From an uncultured Mollicutes bacterium (lineage in GTDB: Bacteria > Bacillota_I > Bacilli_A > ML615J-28 > CAG-313), in assembly GCA_900548675.1 (NCBI GenBank), contig URLJ01000036.1, positions 1-11,398 of the forward strand: a stretch of 11,398 bases of DNA, given 5' to 3'. Shown here one piece after another: positions 7,010 through 11,398 of this stretch. The translations under genes and the position numbers were made by a program. The notes below the pieces were generated by a model. That model did not search any database and had not been told where the DNA came from. It saw only the letters and a list, made by a program, of their open reading frames with translations. Positions within the stretch are counted from its first letter, which is position 1. Every line of letters begins with the position of its first letter.

Positions 7010-7222
7010 ATGTCATTGTTTGTAGCTCCAATTGATGTGGAATTAAAAATTTCAAAGGTTTTAACGGATGAAAAAACAAAAAGACATTTATTAAATTTGG
7101 GATTATGTGTAGGTTCAAGTGTTAAAGTTGTTTCGCATACTGCGGGTGATTTAATTATAAAAATAATGGAAACAACCTTAGCCTTAAATAAAGATACGGC
7201 TTTAAAGATTATAGTTGCATAG
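7010..7222 (+). CDS. feoA: FeoA domain protein (first copy)
   Basis: A 70-aa cytoplasmic protein consisting of a single FeoA SH3-like beta-barrel. The L-x-x-L-G-L-x-x-G-S-x-V-x-V-V core (about 28-41), a glycine turn (G46-D47) and the L-A-L-x-x-x-x-A-L-x-I ending are those of the family. FeoA assists the iron transporter FeoB, probably by binding its cytoplasmic part; the mechanism is unsettled in the field. AGGAGG at 6998-7003, 6 nt from the ATG, fixes the start. It is the first of two unfused feoA genes and shares the operon with the second feoA (14 nt away) and feoB. Expression is probably iron-controlled through the three upstream dyads. Confidence 0.9.
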   Translation: MSLFVAPIDVELKISKVLTDEKTKRHLLNLGLCVGSSVKVVSHTAGDLIIKIMETTLALNKDTALKIIVA

Positions 7223-7227
7223 AAAGG
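7223..7227 (+). promoter_or_regulatory. ribosome binding site deciding the start of the second feoA
   Basis: AAAGG directly abuts an ATG at 7228, which is too close for initiation, but lies 9 nt before the in-frame ATG at 7237. The later ATG is therefore preferred. Confidence 0.6.
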
Positions 7228-7236
7228 ATGAGTAGT

Positions 7237-7476
7237 ATGGAAAATAAAAAGTATCTTAATCAATTTAAAGTTGGTGAAGAAGGAAAAATTTGTAAAATTG
7301 AAGCTGAAGGAAAAATTAAAAGAAGACTTTTCGACATGGGAGTTACACCAGGAACAGTGGTTAAACTAGTTAAACTTGCTCCGCTTGGTGATCCAATTGA
7401 AGTTAACATCAGAGGATATGAATTAACTCTTAGAAAAGATGAAGCAAACAAGATTTTAATGGAGGTAGTAAAATAA
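7237..7476 (+). CDS. feoA: FeoA domain protein (second copy)
   Basis: A 79-aa single FeoA domain from the preferred start; an ATG at 7228 would add MSS but abuts the Shine-Dalgarno. The family core is clear: a basic K-x-K-R-R-L-F-D-M-G-V-T-P-G-T-V-V-K-L stretch, the turn A-P-L-G-D-P, then I-E-V-N-I-R-G-Y-E-L-T-L-R-K-x-E-A. This copy is closer to the textbook FeoA pattern than the first one, which lacks the P-L-G-D-P turn. Its stop overlaps the feoB start by one base (TAATG), so it is translationally coupled to the transporter it should assist. Two separate FeoA proteins before one FeoB may act as a pair or have split roles. Confidence 0.92.
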   Translation: MENKKYLNQFKVGEEGKICKIEAEGKIKRRLFDMGVTPGTVVKLVKLAPLGDPIEVNIRGYELTLRKDEANKILMEVVK

Positions 7477-9698
7477 TGAAATTCGCACTTGCAGGAAACC
7501 CTAATTGTGGTAAGACGACATTATTTAATAGTTTAACTGGTGCTACTGCTCATGTTGGTAACTGGCCTGGTGTAACTGTCGATAAAAGAGAAGGTGTTTA
7601 TAAGAAATTAGAAGAAAAGGTAGATATCGTTGATTTACCTGGTATATATTCACTTAGCCCTTATACTCCAGAAAAAGTAGTATCAAGAAACTTTATCGTT
7701 GATGAAAAACCTGATTGTATAATCAATGTCGTTGATGCGACTAACCTTGAAAGAAACTTATATTTAACAACGCAAGTATTAGAGATGGATACACCTGTTG
7801 TTATCGCCCTTAATATGATGGACGTTGTTAAGCAAAGTGGAACAAAAATTTTAGTTCATGATTTAGAAAAGAAATTTAAAGTTCCTGTAGTTGAAATAAG
7901 CGCCTTAAAAGGTGAAGGTATAGATGAATTAATGAGAAAGGCTTATAAAACTGCCAAGACGAAACGTTCAGGTGAAACGATGATTGAAAATCAAAAGTTG
8001 CTTGAATTAATTAATGCAACTAAATCTGAACTAGAAGGTGTTGAAGATTTCCCATTATTCCACGCGATAAAACTTATTGAAAATGATGAATTAGAAGTAA
8101 ATAATCATAAAAATTTAACCATTAAGGTTCAAGCGTTAAAAAATAATTATGATTCAAGTGAATTTGATGGTGACTTTGAAGCGATCGTCGCTGATGAAAG
8201 ATATAAATTTATTACAAATAATTTCAAAAAAGCAATCATAAAGAAAGAAAATGCTTCTACTGAAACAAAATCAGATAAAATTGATAAAGTATTAACACAT
8301 CGTATTTGGAGTATTCCTATTTTCTTAGTAATAATGTTTGCGGTATTCCATATCGTATTCTCTAGTGACTTATTATTCTTAAATGCCATTTTCGGCTTAG
8401 AGATTCACAGCGAAGGTTGGATTAATTTCTTTACAGGAATGGGTTATGCAGATATTCTAGAAGAAGCTGGTGGCGTTGCTGCTGATGCCGCTTTAGAAGG
8501 TATTCCTTCTTTAGGTGTTTTCCTTCAAAGTTGGATGGGTTGGCTTACAGGTTTAATTTCAACATTATTTGAAAGTTTTATGCCTGAAGGCAAATGGTTT
8601 ACTGGCTTAGTTATCGATGGTATAATCAATGGTATTTCATCAATCTTTAGTTTTATTCCTCAAGTATTGTTGTTATTCCTCTTCATTTCTATTCTTGAAG
8701 ATTCGGGTTATATGGCACGTGTTGCTTTCATTATGGATAGAGCATTCAGACGTTTTGGTTTATCTGGTAAAGCATTTATCCCTCTACTAATGGGATTTGG
8801 ATGTAGTGTTCCTGCCATGATGGCAACGAAGACTCTTGAAGATGATAAAGAACGTGATATGACAATTCGTTTAGCACCATTCTTTAGTTGTGGTGCCAAG
8901 GCTCCAATATGGGCTTTATTAGCAACAGTTGTAGCTGGTAGGTTCTTAGGTGATGTATTTGTATTCAGCATTTACTTATTTGGTATTGTTATCGCTATTA
9001 TATCTGCAATAATTATCAAGTTATTTAGTAAGAATAAAGAAGTACCTCCATTCATTATGGAACTTCCTGCATATCACAGACCTCAAGTTAAAAATTTGAT
9101 TGCACACTTATGGGAAAAATTTAAACATTTCCTATACAAAGCATCAACAATCATTGCTGCATCAATCGTTGTAATTTGGTTCTTATCAAGTTTCACATGG
9201 AAATTTAAATATGTGCCTGAAGCAATCGATGAATCTATTCTTGCTAGTATCGGTCGTGTTCTTCAATATGTATTCTATCCACTTGGCTGGGCTCAAGGTG
9301 CAGATGGCTGGAAATACACAGTTGCCTCTTTCACAGGATTGATTGCTAAAGAAGATGTTGTAGCTACTATGGAAAATTTAGGATTAGTAGAAGGTGCAAT
9401 AGGCCTTGATAATGCTGCTATTTATGCATTTGCTGTATATAATCTATTTACTTTCCCTTGTATGGCTGCTGTTGCAACAGCTAAATCAGAAAGTACTAAA
9501 AAAGGCTTCCTAGTAACTATTGCTTGGTGGCTAGGTGGTTCATATGTAATTTCATTAGTTGTATATTGGTTAGGAAGATTGTGGGAATTAGGATGGTATT
9601 TTGGATTACCAGTATTGCTAGTGCTTATAGCTGGTGTTGTTGTTCTAGGCTTATTCGCAAATGGAGCTTTCAAAAAGAAAACTTTAGCAGAAGCTTAA
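7476..9698 (+). CDS. feoB: ferrous iron transport protein B
   Basis: A 740-aa inner membrane Fe(II) transporter with an N-terminal GTPase. The G motifs are complete: G1 G7-NPNCGKT-T15, G2 Thr34 in PGVTVD, G3 D53-LPG, G4 N113-MMD, G5 S142-ALKG. The helical GDI/linker region follows at about 160-270. The membrane half starts near residue 277 and contains both conserved Gate cysteines: Cys443 in GFGCSVP and Cys472 in SCGAKAPIW, with the TLEDDKERDMTIRLAPF stretch between them. Length is normal and no frameshift is visible. The final hydrophobic helix ends in a basic tail (FKKKTLAEA). The start is in the TAATG overlap with the second feoA; GGAGG at 7461-7465 lies 10 nt upstream. It is the core of the feo operon and implies an anoxic or acidic habitat where Fe(II) is available. 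Confidence 0.98.
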   Translation: MKFALAGNPNCGKTTLFNSLTGATAHVGNWPGVTVDKREGVYKKLEEKVDIVDLPGIYSLSPYTPEKVVSRNFIVDEKPDCIINVVDATNLERNLYLTTQVLEMDTPVVIALNMMDVVKQSGTKILVHDLEKKFKVPVVEISALKGEGIDELMRKAYKTAKTKRSGETMIENQKLLELINATKSELEGVEDFPLFHAIKLIENDELEVNNHKNLTIKVQALKNNYDSSEFDGDFEAIVADERYKFITNNFKKAIIKKENASTETKSDKIDKVLTHRIWSIPIFLVIMFAVFHIVFSSDLLFLNAIFGLEIHSEGWINFFTGMGYADILEEAGGVAADAALEGIPSLGVFLQSWMGWLTGLISTLFESFMPEGKWFTGLVIDGIINGISSIFSFIPQVLLLFLFISILEDSGYMARVAFIMDRAFRRFGLSGKAFIPLLMGFGCSVPAMMATKTLEDDKERDMTIRLAPFFSCGAKAPIWALLATVVAGRFLGDVFVFSIYLFGIVIAIISAIIIKLFSKNKEVPPFIMELPAYHRPQVKNLIAHLWEKFKHFLYKASTIIAASIVVIWFLSSFTWKFKYVPEAIDESILASIGRVLQYVFYPLGWAQGADGWKYTVASFTGLIAKEDVVATMENLGLVEGAIGLDNAAIYAFAVYNLFTFPCMAAVATAKSESTKKGFLVTIAWWLGGSYVISLVVYWLGRLWELGWYFGLPVLLVLIAGVVVLGLFANGAFKKKTLAEA

Positions 9699-9727
9699 AA
9701 TAATCAAAAAATAAATTAAAATTTAAA

Positions 9728-9733
9728 AAGGAG
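9728..9733 (+). promoter_or_regulatory. ribosome binding site deciding the start of the Cys-rich peptide
   Basis: AAGGAG ends at 9733 and lies 8 nt before the ATG at 9742. A GTG at 9733 in the same frame overlaps the Shine-Dalgarno itself and cannot be the start. Confidence 0.8.
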
Positions 9734-9741
9734 TGTTTTAT

Positions 9742-9921
9742 ATGGAATGGTATGAATATATTATAATTGTTTTTGCTGTAGGAATCGTACTTTTACCATT
9801 TATCTTAAAAATAATAAATAAGAAAAAAGGTAAAACAAATTGCTCATCAAATTGCTGCTGTTGTGCCCGTCGTAGTGAATGCTCAAAATTAATTGAAAAT
9901 ATTAAAAAGGCAGCAAAATAA
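9742..9921 (+). CDS. FeoB-associated Cys-rich membrane protein
   Basis: A 59-aa peptide with a single N-terminal membrane helix (about 5-25), a basic stretch KIINKKKGK that should stay inside by the positive-inside rule, and a cysteine cluster C34-x3-C38-C39-C40-C41-x5-C47 followed by a short amphipathic tail. This layout matches the small Cys-rich proteins that follow feoB in Firmicutes and are thought to take the place of FeoC; the cysteines may bind Fe or an iron-sulfur cluster on the cytoplasmic side. That role is inferred from family context. It lies 43 nt after feoB and is the last gene before the terminator. The four consecutive cysteines are denser than the spaced CxxC arrangement I associate with the family. 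Confidence 0.85.
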   Translation: MEWYEYIIIVFAVGIVLLPFILKIINKKKGKTNCSSNCCCCARRSECSKLIENIKKAAK

Positions 9922-9952
9922 AACGTATTCCGATAGCAAAATAAAACGTATT
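9912..9952 (+). repeat. 23-bp tandem duplication across the stop codon of the Cys-rich gene
   Basis: AGCAAAATAAAACGTATT occurs at 9912-9929 and again at 9935-9952, giving a period of 23 nt. The first copy contains the last codons and TAA stop of the Cys-rich peptide; the second is noncoding. It looks like a recent slippage duplication. Confidence 0.8.
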
Positions 9953-9980
9953 TTAGTAATAAAAAAAGCATACGTATATA

Positions 9981-10025
9981 AAAAATGCAGTATTTGGCGT
10001 AATTTCGCCACAATACTGCATTTTT
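9981..10025. terminator. long bidirectional terminator between the feo operon and the tetR operon
   Basis: AATGCAGTATT (9984-9994) pairs with AATACTGCATT (10012-10022), and TGGCG (9995-9999) with CGCCA (10006-10010), around a 6-nt loop and one bulged C. Poly-T follows on the plus strand (10021-10025) and a T-run (complement of 9981-9985) on the minus strand. It serves the convergent operons on both sides and abuts the stop codon of the minus-strand gene. Confidence 0.9.
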
Positions 10026-10026
10026 A

Positions 10027-10551
10027 TTATAGATCGTAATAATTAATAGTCATAGTAGTAAAATGCGTTAAACGCTTTTTTTGAATAATTAAGGCATTCT
10101 TTTCAATGAAGAATTGATCAACGGCCTCCCATATAAAAACCCATGCAAAAATATCGATGAATTCACTTATAACTTTTCGTTCATATAAGCTATGAAAAAT
10201 AACCATAAAGGTTAAAGCAATAATCCCGATAGATAAAAAGATGGTACTTATGATATTTTTACGTTTAATTTCACGATTAATGTCGGTTATTTTTAAATTG
10301 AAATAAGTAACGATTGCTTGTTTGTATAGTATTTTTTCATTTTCATCGATTGCGTTACTATAAATGTTAAGAGTAAGGTCAGTATTGGGATGAAATTCTT
10401 TGGCTGAATTTTCGATAAAATCCGCTACATCTTTAGATATTACAGCTTTTCCAACATTAGAAAATGGTGATAGAAAAGTACTATCATCTTTTACGGCCAT
10501 ATTAATTATCCCAATTTCGTTAGTAGTTATATTTTTATCATAGTTTTTCAT
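10027..10551 (-). CDS. two-TM membrane protein of unknown function
   Basis: A 174-aa protein that I cannot assign a function. Residues 1-98 are soluble, probably cytoplasmic, with a stretch N-T-D-L-T-L-N-I-Y near 56-64 that resembles a beta strand, followed by a helical segment. Two membrane helices (about 99-120 and 128-146) enclose a short E-R-K loop; the second holds the notable motif A-W-V-F-I-W-E-A-V-D (136-145). A short basic and beta-like tail ends the protein. It reads like a conserved hypothetical family of Firmicutes, from memory of the W-E-A-V-D pattern rather than a search. It starts 9 nt after the TetR stop with no clear Shine-Dalgarno, so it is probably translated by coupling and controlled by TetR. 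Confidence 0.75.
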   Translation of the reverse strand: MKNYDKNITTNEIGIINMAVKDDSTFLSPFSNVGKAVISKDVADFIENSAKEFHPNTDLTLNIYSNAIDENEKILYKQAIVTYFNLKITDINREIKRKNIISTIFLSIGIIALTFMVIFHSLYERKVISEFIDIFAWVFIWEAVDQFFIEKNALIIQKKRLTHFTTMTINYYDL

Positions 10552-10560
10552 ACTTTTATT

Positions 10561-11127
10561 TTAAAATCTTCTTTCCACAAAATTTTTACACCAATCTTCT
10601 GTGAACAAATATAAATCATCGGGTGAATTTGTACTCATCCCGCGGCAATATTTGACATACTCACATACCAGTCCATCAATAAATACGCGGATTTCCATGT
10701 CGATGTTTTTTTCATTTTTAATTCTTTTACCTGTATAGCATAACTCTAGAATTTTATTAGCTGCTAGTGTGGTAAGTCTATTAGCCGAAAAAAGGAAGTC
10801 GTTTGATTTGCAGAGCATCTTGTAATATTTATCGCTACCTTTTATGTAGTTAAAAAAAGAATCAATAAATTTTTCAAAATCTGTAGAACGTAAAAGTTCG
10901 GCATTACTAAAAAAACTATCGATTAATTCGTTTTCATAATCTTCGGCAACTTTATAAATATCATCATAGTGAGCATAAAAAGTTCCTCTATTAATCGAAG
11001 CTCTTTTGACAAGTTCTGTAACGGTTATTTTACTTAATTCCTTTTTTTCTTCTAACATCTCAGCGAAGGTTTTTTTTATTAGCTCTTTTGTTTTTAAGGA
11101 TGAACTATTCAAGTTTTTTACTTTCAT
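10561..11127 (-). CDS. TetR/AcrR-family transcriptional regulator
   Basis: A 188-aa DNA-binding repressor-type protein. The N-terminal TetR helix-turn-helix is clear at about 12-58: K-T-K-E-L-I-K-K-T-F-A-E-M-L, then I-T-V-T-E-L-V-K-R-A-S-I-N-R-G-T-F-Y-A-H-Y with the family's G-T-F-Y-x-H-Y recognition helix. The C-terminal ligand/dimer domain (about 60-188) resembles the Firmicute type with the D-G-L-V-C-E-Y-V and W-C-K-N-F patterns; the ligand is unknown. An upstream ATG at 11154 would add nine residues but has no ribosome binding site, whereas GGAG (complement of 11133-11136) lies 5 nt before 11127. A perfect promoter and a palindrome over its -35 box suggest autoregulation. It shares an operon with the two-TM protein. 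Confidence 0.92.
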   Translation of the reverse strand: MKVKNLNSSSLKTKELIKKTFAEMLEEKKELSKITVTELVKRASINRGTFYAHYDDIYKVAEDYENELIDSFFSNAELLRSTDFEKFIDSFFNYIKGSDKYYKMLCKSNDFLFSANRLTTLAANKILELCYTGKRIKNEKNIDMEIRVFIDGLVCEYVKYCRGMSTNSPDDLYLFTEDWCKNFVERRF

Positions 11128-11171
11128 ATAATCTCCATTATTAAATTTCAACATTTTTATTGTATTTGTAC

Positions 11172-11200
11172 TTTACAAAAAAACTTAAATATATTATAAT
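11172..11200 (+). promoter_or_regulatory. plus-strand promoter sharing its -10 region with the tetR promoter
   Basis: TTTACA (11172-11177), 17-nt spacer, TATAAT (11195-11200). Its -10 box overlaps the antisense -10 box of the tetR promoter (11193-11198), forming a compact bidirectional promoter. Transcription would start near 11207, run through the palindrome and reach AAGGGGG at 11236-11242. Confidence 0.55.
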
Positions 11201-11221
11201 ATAATATGTAAAAAATGTCAA
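11193..11221 (-). promoter_or_regulatory. consensus promoter of the tetR operon
   Basis: On the minus strand TTGACA (complement of 11216-11221), a 17-nt spacer and TATAAT (complement of 11193-11198): a perfect consensus in all 12 positions. Such a strong promoter normally requires a repressor, and the palindrome at 11218-11230 overlaps the -35 box. The leader to the start codon at 11127 is about 60 nt. Confidence 0.85.
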
Positions 11222-11230
11222 CAGTGTTGA
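11218..11230. promoter_or_regulatory. putative TetR operator palindrome
   Basis: TCAACA-G-TGTTGA is a perfect 13-bp palindrome. It covers four bases of the tetR -35 box and lies about 11 nt after the start site of the plus-strand promoter, so one bound TetR dimer could shut both. A related half-site TGTTGA recurs at 11251-11256, next to TCAA at 11261-11264. Confidence 0.65.
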
Positions 11231-11280
11231 TTTTTAAGGGGGTAAAAATGTGTTGATTTGTCAATGATGTGAGACCAAAA

Positions 11281-11311
11281 TTGAAAAAGAAAAAAATCTA
11301 TATGTTATAAT
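11281..11311 (+). promoter_or_regulatory. extended -10 promoter pointing out of the window
   Basis: TTGAAA (11281-11286), a 19-nt spacer, then TGT and a perfect TATAAT (11306-11311), giving the TG-N extended -10 element. The spacer is long but the extended element tolerates this. It should serve a plus-strand gene beyond 11398. Confidence 0.5.
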
Positions 11312-11336
11312 GTGTATAACCTAATGTGTATAACCT
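11309..11336 (+). repeat. 14-bp tandem repeat, two copies
   Basis: AATGTGTATAACCT at 11309-11322 is repeated exactly at 11323-11336, starting within the -10 box of the candidate promoter and spanning its expected start site. Confidence 0.8.
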
Positions 11337-11398
11337 AAATTTATTAATTCATTACGTTTTTCAATAGGATTTTTCCAATTTAGTACTGAAGTTAATAT

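Larger units (their letters stand above)
11231..11398. other. noncoding right end with a broken or two-codon reading frame
   Basis: No gene is supported here. AAGGGGG (11236-11242) is a good Shine-Dalgarno 5 nt before an ATG at 11248, but this frame reads Met-Cys and stops at TGA (11254-11256). Past the stop the same frame stays open for 17 codons, to the TAA at 11306-11308. It may be a regulatory minicistron, or what is left of a gene once divergent from tetR. Confidence 0.4.

Noticed and set aside
7228..7236. ATG at 7228 as start of the second feoA
   Set aside because: The Shine-Dalgarno AAAGG abuts this ATG without spacing, while the ATG at 7237 has a normal 9-nt distance.
8147..8971. Minus-strand open frames inside feoB
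   Set aside because: They are antisense shadows of an intact 740-codon gene and lack ribosome binding sites or recognisable domains.
9733..9741. GTG at 9733 as start of the Cys-rich peptide
   Set aside because: It overlaps the AAGGAG Shine-Dalgarno; the ATG at 9742 is 8 nt downstream of it.
11128..11154. ATG at 11154 (minus strand) as tetR start
   Set aside because: No ribosome binding site precedes it, whereas GGAG precedes the ATG at 11127.
11248..11308. TGA read as tryptophan in the short frame opposite tetR (Mollicutes code)
   Set aside because: The ABC permease ends with TGA, tryptophans elsewhere are TGG, and even with readthrough the product would be only about 20 residues.

Overview
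The window is AT-rich chromosomal DNA with strong AGGAGG-type ribosome binding sites, consensus sigma-A-like promoters, lipoprotein signal peptides and U-tailed hairpin terminators. Together with a FeoA-FeoA-FeoB-Cys-rich-protein iron operon this points to a low-GC Firmicute (Bacillota). An anaerobic, gut-type lineage in the Erysipelotrichia/Mollicutes neighbourhood is plausible, but the lineage is inferred from style only. The genetic code looks standard: TGA ends the ABC permease gene and Trp is TGG.

Left part (1-3620): a surface lipoprotein with a von Willebrand factor A domain (85-1776), a GNAT acetyltransferase (1879-2358), a class II tRNA-Leu with anticodon CAG (2370-2456), and a second, unrecognised lipoprotein (2541-3542) that ends in a good intrinsic terminator. 

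Centre left (3636-6908): a strong extended -10 promoter drives a four-gene operon. It encodes a zinc-ribbon membrane protein, an ABC ATPase, an ABC-2 permease and a chloramphenicol-acetyltransferase-fold protein, packed with 29-nt, overlapping and 4-nt junctions. It looks like an export-plus-acetylation module with unknown substrate.

Centre right (6856-10025): a ferrous iron uptake operon, feoA-feoA-feoB and a FeoB-associated Cys-rich membrane peptide. Its leader carries three copies of a 16-bp dyad, GTTAGC-N4-GCTAAC, interleaved with two hairpins. The dyads resemble sites of the DtxR metal-regulator family and are the likely iron operators. A long, bidirectional terminator separates this operon from the convergent genes on the right.

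Right part (10027-11398), minus strand: a TetR-family regulator and a two-TM protein of unknown function, read leftward from a perfect TTGACA-17-TATAAT promoter. A 13-bp palindrome, TCAACA-G-TGTTGA, covers its -35 box. A second promoter on the plus strand shares the same -10 region, reads through the palindrome and reaches a good Shine-Dalgarno, but the ATG there opens only a two-codon frame. A third, extended -10 promoter near the right edge points out of the window. I see no phage, IS, CRISPR or integrase signal. The most interesting items are the triple operator/hairpin leader of feo, the ABC-plus-CAT-fold operon, and the bidirectional TetR promoter facing an apparently missing or degenerate gene.
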